23,833 nt of DNA from CAVAVT01 sp963592185 (GCA_963592185.1 CAVAVT010000026.1:1-23833); one strand, 5' to 3'; shown: positions 15,862 through 23,791, counted from the stretch's first letter. Notes: a model not told the origin generated them from the letters alone. Program-made: numbers and translations.

Positions 15862-17460
15862 TTATCCGATTTTTGTAAAATCAATCAGTGTTGCATCAAA
15901 TATTCCATCGATAGCGGTCATCTGCTTCATTACATCAGCAGGAACAGGGCTGTCAACAGTGAGAATCATCATATTTGTGCCCTTATTTCCAGTCTGTCCA
16001 ACCTGCATTCCGGAAATATTGATTCCAGCCTCTCCCATGATAGAGCCAACCTTTCCGATAACTCCGGGACGGTTGATATGCGGACATGCCAGCAGGTATG
16101 CATGGGGGTCCACATCCACACGGTTGTCATTAATCTTTACGATGCGTGCCTCCTCACCAAAGAGGGTTCCCTTTACATCGACATTGCCCTTTGCGGTAAC
16201 GAGGGTGACTGAAACAAGATTTGCAAAATCATGAACCGCATCGCCCTTCTTCTCTGACACGTCAATGTTGCGTTCCTTTGCGAGGGAAGGCGCATTTACG
16301 AAGTTTACATCGGTTTCCAAAATAGGATTCAGTAGGCCCTTCAGCACAGCTGTAGTAACCATCTTTGTATTCACATCAGCCAGCTCGCCGTTATAACCTA
16401 CCTCAACAGCCTTGATGGGGCCGTCAGCCAAAGCACATGCTGCACATCCAAGGCGTTCCCCAAGGTCGAAATAAGGACGGATAATGTTCATTACCTGTGA
16501 AGAAACCGGAGCCATGTTGACAGCGGTCATTACCGGCTCACCCTTAAGTGCTGCACAGATGCCCTTTGCAACATCAACAGCTACGCCAATCTGAGCCTCA
16601 ACGGTGGATGCTCCAAGATGGGGTGTAAGAACTACTCCCGGAAGTCCAAGGAGGGGATGATCCTCTGCCAAAGGCTCGCTGGTGAATACATCGATTGCAG
16701 CTCCTGCCACAATACCTTCCTTTACAGCTGTTGCCAGATCCTGCTCATCAATGATTCCGCCGCGGGCACAGTTTACAAGGCGTACACCCTTTTTCATCTT
16801 TCTCATGTTGGAAATATTTATCATGCCCTCAGTGTCGGCGGTAAGAGGCATATGGACAGTGATGAAATCGGATTTTTCAATAACCTCATCAAGGGTTCCA
16901 ACCTCAATGCCCATTCCCTTGACACGCTCTTCATTTATATAAGGGTCATAACCTATAACCTTCATATCGAATGCCAAGGCTCTCTTTGCAACGCCGCTGC
17001 CGATACGTCCCATGCCGACTACGCCAAGGGTTTTGCCACGAAGCTCTACACCTACATATTTCTTTCTATTCCATTCGCCCTTCTGGGTAGTTTCATTTGC
17101 AATTGGAATATTGCGTGCCATGGACAGCATCATTGCCATGGTATGCTCAGTTGCTGCAATGGTATTTCCACCGGGGCTGTTGATTACGATTATTCCCTTT
17201 GCTGTAGCAGCCTTAACATCGATGTTGTCCACGCCAACACCTGCACGGCCGATAATTTTCAGCTTGTCAGCACGGGCAATTACCTCTGCAGTTACTCTTG
17301 AAGCGGAACGCAAAATCATTGCATCAAATTCCGGAATGATTTCCAAAAGCTCCTCTGCCGGCAATTTGTCCTTAACCACAACATCGAAGTCCTTTGCCAG
17401 AATATCTATACCGGTCTGGGAAACTCCATCTGCTATCAATACCTTCATTTTTTCTGCCAT
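15862..17460 (-). CDS. serA: D-3-phosphoglycerate dehydrogenase SerA
   Basis: Catalyses the first step of serine biosynthesis: 3-phosphoglycerate plus NAD to 3-phosphohydroxypyruvate. The 532-residue form has the full long-type layout: substrate domain with NSPGGNT at 94-100, Rossmann motif GMGRIG at 149-154, catalytic Arg233 (CARGG), Glu262 and His281 (TPHLGAS), an allosteric substrate-binding (ASB) domain at about 320-450, and a C-terminal ACT domain (HINRPGVIGKVGSIM...) at about 457-532 that suggests serine feedback control. The ATG at 17460 has GGAGGAG six to seven bases upstream. It sits behind a T-box leader and runs divergently from serC. Confidence 0.97.
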   Translation of the reverse strand: MAEKMKVLIADGVSQTGIDILAKDFDVVVKDKLPAEELLEIIPEFDAMILRSASRVTAEVIARADKLKIIGRAGVGVDNIDVKAATAKGIIVINSPGGNTIAATEHTMAMMLSMARNIPIANETTQKGEWNRKKYVGVELRGKTLGVVGMGRIGSGVAKRALAFDMKVIGYDPYINEERVKGMGIEVGTLDEVIEKSDFITVHMPLTADTEGMINISNMRKMKKGVRLVNCARGGIIDEQDLATAVKEGIVAGAAIDVFTSEPLAEDHPLLGLPGVVLTPHLGASTVEAQIGVAVDVAKGICAALKGEPVMTAVNMAPVSSQVMNIIRPYFDLGERLGCAACALADGPIKAVEVGYNGELADVNTKMVTTAVLKGLLNPILETDVNFVNAPSLAKERNIDVSEKKGDAVHDFANLVSVTLVTAKGNVDVKGTLFGEEARIVKINDNRVDVDPHAYLLACPHINRPGVIGKVGSIMGEAGINISGMQVGQTGNKGTNMMILTVDSPVPADVMKQMTAIDGIFDATLIDFTKIG

Positions 17461-17503
17461 TATAATCTCCTCCACTCAAGATATGCTACACAGAATAAGG
17501 GAA

Positions 17504-17536
17504 CAAAAAAAGCTCCGCCCCACATTGGGGCGAAGC
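17504..17536 (-). terminator. T-box-controlled terminator before serA
   Basis: A 10-bp stem GCTTCGCCCC/GGGGCGGAGC (one G-U pair) with a 5-nt loop (17512-17536), followed on the minus strand by seven T. It overlaps the 3' part of the alternative antiterminator region and lies 44 bp before the serA start. Confidence 0.9.
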
Positions 17537-17726
17537 CTAAATCTCCGCTGTACCACCCAAGCTTGTGCAATGCACCAACTCTTTACGCTTTATCGGGCGC
17601 TCCCGTCCGGCTCATCACCGGCAGCTCCAAGGCGGAACATAAGGCCCGTCCTGCCGTCTTGCACCCACCGGCGGCTCTCTACAAGGTCTCAAGCCTATGC
17701 TTCCTCTTCATCGCTCTGAAGTATAT
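17537..17726 (-). promoter_or_regulatory. T-box leader controlling serA
   Basis: On the minus strand the hallmarks of a T-box riboswitch appear in order: GATGAAGAGGAAGC near the 5' end, the AGAGAG box followed by a Stem I arm (CCGCCGGTGGGTGCAAG), a specifier region (ATGTTCCGCC then TTGGAGC, 17640-17624), and the T-box antiterminator sequence TTGGGTGGTACAGCGG at 17560-17545, which pairs with the NCCA end of uncharged tRNA. A serine codon TCC occurs at 17636-17634 in the specifier region. This suggests serine-tRNA sensing, but the specifier was not proven by folding. Limits are approximate. Confidence 0.93.
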
Positions 17727-17732
17727 GAAAAT

Positions 17733-17761
17733 ATTATATTGAATCCATCGAAAAAAATCAA
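17733..17761 (-). promoter_or_regulatory. Promoter of the T-box-serA transcript
   Basis: TTGATT (17761-17756, 4 of 6 consensus bases), 17-nt spacer, perfect TATAAT (17738-17733) on the minus strand. The expected start is within a few bases of the T-box Stem I. Confidence 0.82.
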
Positions 17762-17797
17762 GTGTATTTCCGAAAAAAACACAGATTTATTTTCAAC

Positions 17798-17827
17798 TTG
17801 ACGTTTTCGCATTTTGGGCATTAGAAT
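17798..17827 (+). promoter_or_regulatory. Promoter of serC
   Basis: TTGACG (17798-17803), 18-nt spacer, TAGAAT (17822-17827). Divergent from the serA promoter 37 bp away; no T-box signs are seen in the roughly 70-nt serC leader. Confidence 0.65.
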
Positions 17828-17904
17828 ATTATCTAATCGAGCAACATGCATAGAAAATGTATGCCAAGAATAAATATCTGGATAAACAACAGGAGGTTTT
17901 CACT

Positions 17905-18996
17905 TTGGAGGCAAATCGCGTATATAATTTTAATCCTGGCCCTGCAATGCTCCCCTTGGAGGTATTGAAGGAGGCTCAGGCCGAATTCTTAAATTTCGCA
18001 GGCAGCGGCGAGTCCATTCTTGAGATAAGCCATCGCAACAAGGCATATGACGAGGTTCATAACCAGGCAAAGGCTACCATCAAAAACCTTATGGGCCTTG
18101 GTGACGACTATGAAGTCCTCTTCATTCAGGGCGGTGCAAGCCTGCAGTTTGACATGATTCCAATGAATTTTGCCTCTGCTGAAAAAAAGGGCAACTACAT
18201 CCTTTCCGGAAGCTTTGCTGAAAAGGCATATAAAGAAGCAGCTCTCCTTGGTGTGGGACACATTGCCGGATCCTCCAAGGAAACCGGATATCACCATGTT
18301 CCTACACAGGATGAATTCCAGCTCAGCAGCGATGCCGCATATCTCCATGTATGCTACAACAACACCATTTACGGAACAGAGTATCATTATGTTCCCGAAA
18401 CCGGCAATGTGCCTTTGATTGCGGACATGTCCTCCGACATGCTTTCCCGTCCGGTTGATTTCTCCAAATTCTCCCTGATTTACGCAGGTGTTCAGAAGAA
18501 CCTCGGTCCTGCCGGAGTAGTTCTTGTAGTTGCCAGAAAATCCTTCATCGAAAGCAGCCCTGAGACCCTTCCTACTATGCTCCGCTACAACACCTTCCTG
18601 AAGAAAAACTCCCTTTACAACACACCTCCTGCATTCTGCATTTACATGGTGGGCAAGGTTGCAAAATGGATTGAGGACCAGGGCGGTCTTGCTGAAATGG
18701 AGCGCCGCAATAAGAAAAAGGCTGACTTGGTTTATGGCGTAATCGACAACAGCAACGGCTTCTACACCGGTCATGCAGATAAAGACAGCCGTTCCTTTAT
18801 GAATGTTACCTTCCGCCTTCCCAGCGAAGAGCTTGAGAAGAAGTTTGTTGCAGAAGCTGCAGAACACGACCTTTGCGGCGTAAAGGGACATCGTTCCGTT
18901 GGCGGAATGAGAACCTCCATCTACAACGCAATGCCATATGAGGGCTGCGAAGCTCTTGCAAACTTTATGGAAAGCTTCCGCAAGGCAAACAGCTGA
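17905..18996 (+). CDS. serC: Phosphoserine aminotransferase SerC
   Basis: A PLP enzyme that transaminates 3-phosphohydroxypyruvate with glutamate to phosphoserine, the second step after SerA; it also serves vitamin B6 synthesis. The 363-residue protein starts MEANRVYNFNPGPAMLP, the usual SerC N-terminus. Family blocks are SGESILEISHRN, IQGGASLQFDMIPMN, VCYNNTIYGTE, ADMSSDMLSRP with the PLP-contacting Asp174, and YAGVQKNLGPAG with the PLP lysine at Lys198. The TTG at 17905 is chosen because AGGAGG lies eight bases upstream and the protein then matches the family start; an ATG at 17857 would add 16 unrelated residues. Divergent from serA. Phosphoserine phosphatase is not in the window. Confidence 0.96.
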   Translation: MEANRVYNFNPGPAMLPLEVLKEAQAEFLNFAGSGESILEISHRNKAYDEVHNQAKATIKNLMGLGDDYEVLFIQGGASLQFDMIPMNFASAEKKGNYILSGSFAEKAYKEAALLGVGHIAGSSKETGYHHVPTQDEFQLSSDAAYLHVCYNNTIYGTEYHYVPETGNVPLIADMSSDMLSRPVDFSKFSLIYAGVQKNLGPAGVVLVVARKSFIESSPETLPTMLRYNTFLKKNSLYNTPPAFCIYMVGKVAKWIEDQGGLAEMERRNKKKADLVYGVIDNSNGFYTGHADKDSRSFMNVTFRLPSEELEKKFVAEAAEHDLCGVKGHRSVGGMRTSIYNAMPYEGCEALANFMESFRKANS

Positions 18997-19005
18997 TAAA
19001 TCGCA

Positions 19006-19047
19006 TAAAAAATGCAGGTACGATTGATTCGCACCTGCATTTTTTTG
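19006..19047. terminator. Bidirectional terminator between serC and the DUF4127 gene
   Basis: ATGCAGGT (19012-19019) pairs with ACCTGCAT (19033-19040), extended by CGA/TCG across an A-C mismatch, flanked by an A-run on the left and a T-run of eight on the right. Works for serC on the plus strand and, by symmetry, for the converging DUF4127 gene. Confidence 0.88.
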
Positions 19048-19050
19048 CTG

Positions 19051-20736
19051 TTATTTTGTCAAAAGCAGTGAGGTAATATCATCTTCTACGCCAAGCAGAA
19101 TATCCGACTCAAACATTCTGTTCCAGGGATAACGAACCTGAAGACCCTGAAGTCCGTCAAACGGCGGCAGATTATTTTCAACCCAGCGTCTCATAAGCCT
19201 TGTGGAACGGTTCTCTATGGCTGAACGCTTTTCATTCAGACTGGTGTAGAAGCCTGAGCCTCTGAACCATCCCAGCTGACGGGACATAACCTGTCTGATA
19301 TTTGCCTGATATGCCCAATCATCAAGATAGCGTGTCAAAAGGAGCTTGTCCTTGGACTCATCGCTCATACGGTTAGTGAGAACACCCTGTCCAATAACAA
19401 AGCCAGTGCTGTTGGTTGGAGTATTCCATCCGGCATAAGCCCTAAGCTTAAACAGAAGACCCCTGTTCATCATAATCTCCATAAAGGCATTGTCAGCACC
19501 ATTTGCAAAAGCAATATCACCTACAGCCACAGGCTTTCCTGCCGCTACAGCTTCCTCAACTATATCAGCAAAATACTTTGTACCGTTTCGAGGGACAGCG
19601 GTATTTTTAGTGTTATCATTGGCTTCAAAGGTTTTGCCATTCGGGTCTGTATTTACATACAGCACCAAGTCAGCCTTTTCATCCCTGGAAACCTGCATTC
19701 CGCCTGCAGCTTCGATAGCTGAGCGGATTGAGGTTTCGATGGTTTCATCAGAGTATGCCGGAATGGTCCTTGCACCTCTGCCATAGTTATACACCACACT
19801 TACAAAAGGCACAGTACGCTCATTGTCGTTGACAGCACGTGCCAGAAGCAGCATTGCAATCTCATCTATTCCAGCCATATTTTGAAAATGTGACTTCTCC
19901 ACGTCCTTTGCCAGCTCAGAAAGCTTGCGGCCTTCCATATGGGTCTGGGAATAAGGCGCATTGTCATCACGTCCGAGGACGAAATAATTGAACACTCCGC
20001 CTCTGGTCATGTCAACCATTGCCTTGTTGGCAGCAAAATTTTTATTTCTTCTGCTGAGCCAGTCATCCAGTGCCTCCTGAGGTATGAGACGCTTTAGGAA
20101 ATCATATTCCTTCTGCTCACGGCGTGTAAGCTTATCCGTTTCAGACTTATCGGTCAATGCTGTATAGCGGAAAATATCCGCCCCGTAGTTCTGATAATAG
20201 CTTGGCTCCTCTGTTCCGGAGGCAGCTCCGCTTCGGGGAGTACGCATTATAGATGCAAAGGAATAAAAGTTGATTTTTGGATGCTCATTGCGGAAGTGCT
20301 GAAATTTCTCCACACGGGCAAGAACCTGATCCTGAGTGTAGTTATGCTTACGGGAGCCAACAAGACTTCCATAAAGCAGTGAATCCGCTGAAACCACAAC
20401 AGCCTTGAGATTCTTAAGTTCCTTCTTTACTTCCTTATTTTTCTTGTCAGTATTTGACTCAAGCCATTCCCACAGCTTGTCCGGATCCCCCTGGTCCTCA
20501 CGGGAGCCAAGCATATCATCCGGCGGCACAATCACCTTGTAGCCAAGCTCACGGATGGTATCCGCTGTCTGCTTGTCTGAAATAGGCCTGTTATCGTGGG
20601 GAATAAATATTATGTTTCCTTTTTCATCCGTTTTTTTCTCACCAGCAAAAGCCATAGGCAGAGCCGCTGTCATAAGGCTCAGGCAGAGCATCAGTGAAAA
20701 AAAACTTTTTCCAAAAAACTTCAAAAACTCTTTCAT
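19051..20736 (-). CDS. Secreted DUF4127 family protein
   Basis: A 561-residue exported protein of the DUF4127 family, whose function is not established. It has a signal peptide (basic MKEFLKFFGK, hydrophobic core to about residue 27, cleavage near AFAG at 29-32). Family motifs seen: FIPHDNRPIS at about 44-53, DDMLGSREDQGD, SADSLLYGSLVGSR, a polar block SIMRTPRSG, FVLGRDDNAPYSQTH, FVSVVYNYGRG, GDIAFANGADN and YAGWNTPTNSTGFVIGQGV. Conserved Asp/His/Asn/Arg residues look enzyme-like. Its ATG overlaps the stop of the upstream gene (ATGA) and AAAGG directly abuts it, so translation is probably coupled. Last gene of a three-ORF unit ending at the shared terminator. Probably acts in the cell envelope. 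Confidence 0.88.
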   Translation of the reverse strand: MKEFLKFFGKSFFSLMLCLSLMTAALPMAFAGEKKTDEKGNIIFIPHDNRPISDKQTADTIRELGYKVIVPPDDMLGSREDQGDPDKLWEWLESNTDKKNKEVKKELKNLKAVVVSADSLLYGSLVGSRKHNYTQDQVLARVEKFQHFRNEHPKINFYSFASIMRTPRSGAASGTEEPSYYQNYGADIFRYTALTDKSETDKLTRREQKEYDFLKRLIPQEALDDWLSRRNKNFAANKAMVDMTRGGVFNYFVLGRDDNAPYSQTHMEGRKLSELAKDVEKSHFQNMAGIDEIAMLLLARAVNDNERTVPFVSVVYNYGRGARTIPAYSDETIETSIRSAIEAAGGMQVSRDEKADLVLYVNTDPNGKTFEANDNTKNTAVPRNGTKYFADIVEEAVAAGKPVAVGDIAFANGADNAFMEIMMNRGLLFKLRAYAGWNTPTNSTGFVIGQGVLTNRMSDESKDKLLLTRYLDDWAYQANIRQVMSRQLGWFRGSGFYTSLNEKRSAIENRSTRLMRRWVENNLPPFDGLQGLQVRYPWNRMFESDILLGVEDDITSLLLTK

Positions 20737-21434
20737 CCTTTCAGTACAATATTCTTAAGGGCTTCCTTAACGGTATCTGGAACATTAAATTCAGTCTTAA
20801 AGTCCACATAGCCGTCCTTTGGAACCGCCTCTTTTATCTCAATCATATTTATGAGCCTGTATCCCATGTATTCATGTGTTCCAAGGTCAGACTCTTCCAA
20901 AAGATTGTGGAAATCCACCGTAATTGTATTTCCAGAAATCTTTGTTGGCAGATTCTCCGGCATTTCCAGCTTTCCGAAAAGCTTCTCCGTCATGGACAGA
21001 GAAATTCTTGAGAAGAACCAGGACATCAGCCCGTGATCTTTTAAGGCCCTTTCCCTAACCCTGTAGGTCATGTAGGATTCACCCTCATTATGTACAAATG
21101 AGCGGATTTCCCCGGAAAGCTCAATTCTGCCGATACTTTTTGTATCAGCGTGAATTTCCATCCTTCCGTTTTCCTTTGAGGTTATGGACAGGCTTTTTAC
21201 ATTGCCACCGCCATCCTGTTGGCTGTCCTTAATACGTTTCTCCAGCGCCTCGTTTATCACGCTGTCCGGAACAGCAATATGCCCCTGGAGAATTTCCAGC
21301 AGTGATTCACGGCTCCAGGTCTTTTTAATTATGTCGATAACCGGGCCATAATCGGTGATAGCTGACCCTATATCGCCCCAGCTAAAATTTGATACAGTCT
21401 GTGACATATCCACAGCCGGCATATCAATCATCAT
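20733..21434 (-). CDS. Conserved-looking protein of unknown function (233 aa)
   Basis: A 233-residue protein without signal peptide or membrane segments. The N-terminal third is helical and polar (DIGSAITDYGPVIDIIKKTW, SLLEILQGHIAVPDSVINEALEKRI). A Gly-rich break at about 74-78 leads into a beta-rich C-terminal region with alternating strands (SLSITSKENGRMEIHAD, RIELSGEIRSFV, YMTYRVRERAL) and a last segment ISGNTITVDFHNLLEES. The beta part loosely recalls lipid-binding DUF2993/LmeA-like folds, but I see no motif that proves it. AAGGTG lies seven bases before the ATG. It is translationally coupled to the DUF4127 gene by a four-base overlap, so a shared role is likely. Two further in-frame ATGs near the start are possible. 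Confidence 0.8.
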   Translation of the reverse strand: MMIDMPAVDMSQTVSNFSWGDIGSAITDYGPVIDIIKKTWSRESLLEILQGHIAVPDSVINEALEKRIKDSQQDGGGNVKSLSITSKENGRMEIHADTKSIGRIELSGEIRSFVHNEGESYMTYRVRERALKDHGLMSWFFSRISLSMTEKLFGKLEMPENLPTKISGNTITVDFHNLLEESDLGTHEYMGYRLINMIEIKEAVPKDGYVDFKTEFNVPDTVKEALKNIVLKG

Positions 21435-21444
21435 GTCTTACACC

Positions 21445-21552
21445 TTATTTCTTTGCAACAGCAGCTTTCTGCTCCTCACGAATATCCTGCCAAAGCTTCC
21501 GGGCCTTGTCATACATGCTGCGGTCCTGAATCTTCGTATCCTTGTCACTCAA
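21445..21552 (-). CDS. Candidate small protein (35 aa), first ORF of DUF4127 unit
   Basis: A short frame reading (with TTG as Met) MSDKDTKIQDRS, then MYDKARKLWQDIREEQ, then KAAVAKK and stop. It is highly charged and amphipathic, with helix-forming composition. Its stop is 10 bp before the ATG of the 233-residue protein, which is typical operon spacing. The TTG at 21552 lacks a clear ribosome site and is preceded in frame by a stop 12 bases upstream. An internal ATG at 21516 with AGGA eight bases upstream would give a 23-residue product. It might also be the tail of a decayed gene. It converges with nothing and is divergent from mgsA. Confidence 0.45.
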   Translation of the reverse strand: MSDKDTKIQDRSMYDKARKLWQDIREEQKAAVAKK

Positions 21553-21690
21553 TAAATAATATCACATCAAAAAATAAAAAAAAAGGCTTTAAACCCACTA
21601 TAAACCTGTACAACGGCATAACATGGGTACTTGTTGGTATTATCTTGCACCTTAATATAAAAAATTCACCAAAACTTTACAAGGAAATTA

Positions 21691-21719
21691 TTTACCTTCC
21701 ACCTTTTATTGTATATACT
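21691..21719 (+). promoter_or_regulatory. Probable promoter of mgsA
   Basis: TTTACC (21691-21696), 17-nt spacer, TATACT (21714-21719), 54 bp before the mgsA start. The -10 is good and the -35 moderate. The rest of the 21553-21773 gap is AT-rich and holds a T-run on the minus strand (complement of 21570-21581). Confidence 0.5.
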
Positions 21720-21773
21720 TAAAGTAAGGTAATAAGTTATCATCTGTGAAAAATTATGAAAGGATGCTTCCAC

Positions 21774-22157
21774 ATGAAAACAATTGCATTGATAGCCCAC
21801 GATAAGAAAAAGGACGAAATGCTTGAATTCGCAAGTCATCACAAAGAACTTCTGTCCAAGTTCCACCTTGTTGCCACCAGAACCACAGGAACCCTCATTA
21901 AGGAGAACCTTGGTCTGGAGGTTGAAACCATGATGTCCGGTCCTCTCGGCGGCGACCAGCAGATTGGTGCTTTGGTTGCAACTGATAAAGTGGACTTCGT
22001 AATATTCCTTCGTGATCCTCTCACTTCACAGCCCCACGAGCCTGATATCAATGCTCTGCTGAGACTTTGCGATGTTCACAACATCCCTCTTGCCACCAAC
22101 AGAAAAAGCGGACACATCATGCTTAAGTACGTTGCTTCCAAACACGAAAGCGAATAA
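21774..22157 (+). CDS. mgsA: Methylglyoxal synthase MgsA
   Basis: Converts dihydroxyacetone phosphate to methylglyoxal and phosphate, a bypass of lower glycolysis used when phosphate is short or sugar phosphates build up. The 127-residue protein keeps all active-site residues, numbered here with the E. coli equivalent in brackets: His9 (19), SGPLGGDQQ with the catalytic Asp61 (71), LRDP with Asp81 (91), and HEPD with His88 (98) and Asp91 (101); the TGT phosphate loop is at 38-40. The ATG at 21774 is chosen because AAAGGA lies nine bases upstream and the protein then begins MKTIALIAHDKKK like the family; an ATG at 21756 lies ahead of that site. Slightly shorter than the E. coli enzyme, close to the Bacillus length. 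Monocistronic with its own terminator. Confidence 0.96.
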   Translation: MKTIALIAHDKKKDEMLEFASHHKELLSKFHLVATRTTGTLIKENLGLEVETMMSGPLGGDQQIGALVATDKVDFVIFLRDPLTSQPHEPDINALLRLCDVHNIPLATNRKSGHIMLKYVASKHESE

Positions 22158-22193
22158 GATTAACTATATTTTTTAATAACCGTAATACGTATC

Positions 22194-22240
22194 AAAAAAG
22201 CTCTGCCAACTTCGTCTCCGAAGACTGGCAGAGCTTTTTT
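22194..22240. terminator. Strong bidirectional terminator between mgsA and the gtr gene
   Basis: AAAAAAGCTCTGCCA (22194-22208) is a perfect inverted match of TGGCAGAGCTTTTTT (22226-22240), and an inner CTTCG/CGAAG stem extends it. A-run and T-run flank both sides, so it can end mgsA (plus) and the converging glucosyltransferase gene (minus). Confidence 0.93.
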
Positions 22241-22283
22241 TATAACGCCATTGTTCAAGTTTTTCCGCAGGAAAAACATTCCA
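22240..22283 (+). repeat. Dispersed intergenic repeat, copy C
   Basis: TTATAACGCCATTGTTCAAG, then a perfect 8-bp stem GTTTTTCC/GGAAAAAC with loop GCA, then ATTCCA. It starts in the T-run of the terminator. The minus-strand -10-like sequence reads TATAAA here and points into the terminator, so a promoter role is unlikely for this copy. Confidence 0.87.
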
Positions 22284-22291
22284 CGCTATAT

Positions 22292-23791
22292 TTATCTTTT
22301 TTCAAATACTACAACAATTTCATCTCCCACCGCATACAATTTATAGAATTCTGTTTGCCTGTCAGGCTTTTTGAATTTGATTTTATCCTTCTTTGCAGAA
22401 CCCCCTTTAATCGGACGCATTCTGTAGTGATTATAATAATTACCATAATTCATCCAGAACATTCGAAATATCATTCTATCATATAGGGGCTTTTCGTTTT
22501 TTGCCAATAACAGCTCCCTGCATTTAATTTCACGCGGTCCTATATTGCTAATTTTATCAAAATGAACACCCTTTTCCTGTTCCAGAGCATTGATATCACG
22601 AACAATAAGCCAGTCAATATTTTCATTAAATTTATCCTGACATTTAACCAGATTACCAAAATAAGCTGCATGAGACAGCGTAATCACCAGCGTTAGTAGC
22701 GAAACAATCCATACCTTGCTGAAGTATTGACTCAATGTATAAATTATATATCCCTGAAAAAGGGTAAATACTGTAAAGGATAGCAATACCCTTGGCTTAC
22801 ATACGGTGCTTTTCAAAAACACCAATGGAGCAATAGAGGCTGCAATCAGCAATATCGGTGTGATTAGTACAAATATGATTGAAGCCGCCTTTGCTCCTTT
22901 TCCATAGGAGGTCTCATTCCATACAGTATATGCTATGCGAACTAGCCCTATACACATAGAAGCCATAATCATTATTTCTATCCATTTAAGTGTCTGGAAA
23001 TAGTCTTTAAAAATATTGATAAATCCTAGAACATTTTTATATATGATTTTCATCCCATCCACCGTAACAAAGCTAACTAATACAGCATGTTTTTTGGCGT
23101 ATGGACCTAAATAACCGGATACTACACATATAAAACTAATCTTCCAAAGAACAATAGCTATTGCCAAGCCAGCAATGCGTGGAACCAATGCATGAATGAA
23201 CGCATCCCTGCTTGCGCCGTCCTTGACCAGAATAAAGGCCTCAAATATGGCTAGGGCAATATATGCTCCCAATATAGCCTGATAGATATACAATATCGCA
23301 AACATAATCAACGCAGATATAGCTGTTTTCTTTCGCTTAGACCAAGTATCTGGCAATGCGTACAGAAAAAACATCAATCCTAGTCCGAACATCATCCCCA
23401 TAGAATCATATTTATAACCCAAATTCTGCAATAAGCATATATTAACGTAGGCAAAGGCAGCTACCATAGCTGACTTTATAATAGAGGCATCAGGTATGTA
23501 TTTTCTGACCCAGCAAATTAATCCATAATCTAAAAAGGCTACACCCAGTATCTGTGACCATGGGGAAATATCCATTAACTCACTATGTCCATGGACTATA
23601 TATGTTATCCATGACCACAAAAGCCTCCCATCATGATTCCATCCATAACCTTGAATAGTACGAGTCGTATCATCTGCATATTGCACATTTGCCAGCAATA
23701 TCGAGGCAATATATATTAATGAAAAACCAAACACCCAAGCGTAGACTTTCTGGTACTTTGCATCCAGCTTACATGACTCCCAAAAACTCAT
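22292..23791 (-). CDS. GtrII-like membrane glucosyltransferase
   Basis: A 499-residue polytopic membrane protein of the Glucos_trans_II (PF14264, GtrII/GtrV-like) type. Such proteins move glucose from undecaprenyl-phosphate-glucose onto surface polysaccharide on the outer side of the membrane. After TM1 (about 20-36) comes the family motif YADDTTR with the catalytic-type Asp40-Asp41, followed by GYGWNHDGRLLW. About ten further membrane segments follow, then a soluble C-terminal part at about 395-499 rich in Lys/Arg (PIKGGSAKKDKIKFKKPD). AAGGAT lies eight bases before the ATG. The gene is clearly AT-richer, with more ATA codons than its neighbours, which suggests transfer of a surface-polysaccharide cassette. 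Partners would lie beyond the window edge. The acceptor is unknown. Confidence 0.82.
   Translation of the reverse strand: MSFWESCKLDAKYQKVYAWVFGFSLIYIASILLANVQYADDTTRTIQGYGWNHDGRLLWSWITYIVHGHSELMDISPWSQILGVAFLDYGLICWVRKYIPDASIIKSAMVAAFAYVNICLLQNLGYKYDSMGMMFGLGLMFFLYALPDTWSKRKKTAISALIMFAILYIYQAILGAYIALAIFEAFILVKDGASRDAFIHALVPRIAGLAIAIVLWKISFICVVSGYLGPYAKKHAVLVSFVTVDGMKIIYKNVLGFINIFKDYFQTLKWIEIMIMASMCIGLVRIAYTVWNETSYGKGAKAASIIFVLITPILLIAASIAPLVFLKSTVCKPRVLLSFTVFTLFQGYIIYTLSQYFSKVWIVSLLTLVITLSHAAYFGNLVKCQDKFNENIDWLIVRDINALEQEKGVHFDKISNIGPREIKCRELLLAKNEKPLYDRMIFRMFWMNYGNYYNHYRMRPIKGGSAKKDKIKFKKPDRQTEFYKLYAVGDEIVVVFEKR

Noticed and set aside
16618..17301. 227-codon plus-strand open frame opposite serA
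   Set aside because: Lies wholly within the well-supported serA gene on the other strand; Cys/His-rich translation of antisense type and no ribosome site.
17989..18891. 300-codon minus-strand open frame opposite serC
   Set aside because: Antisense shadow of serC; no family motif and no ribosome site.
21575..21625. Weak GGTTT/AAAGCC hairpin followed by a long T-run on the minus strand
   Set aside because: Stem of only about five pairs and no minus-strand gene upstream that it could terminate.
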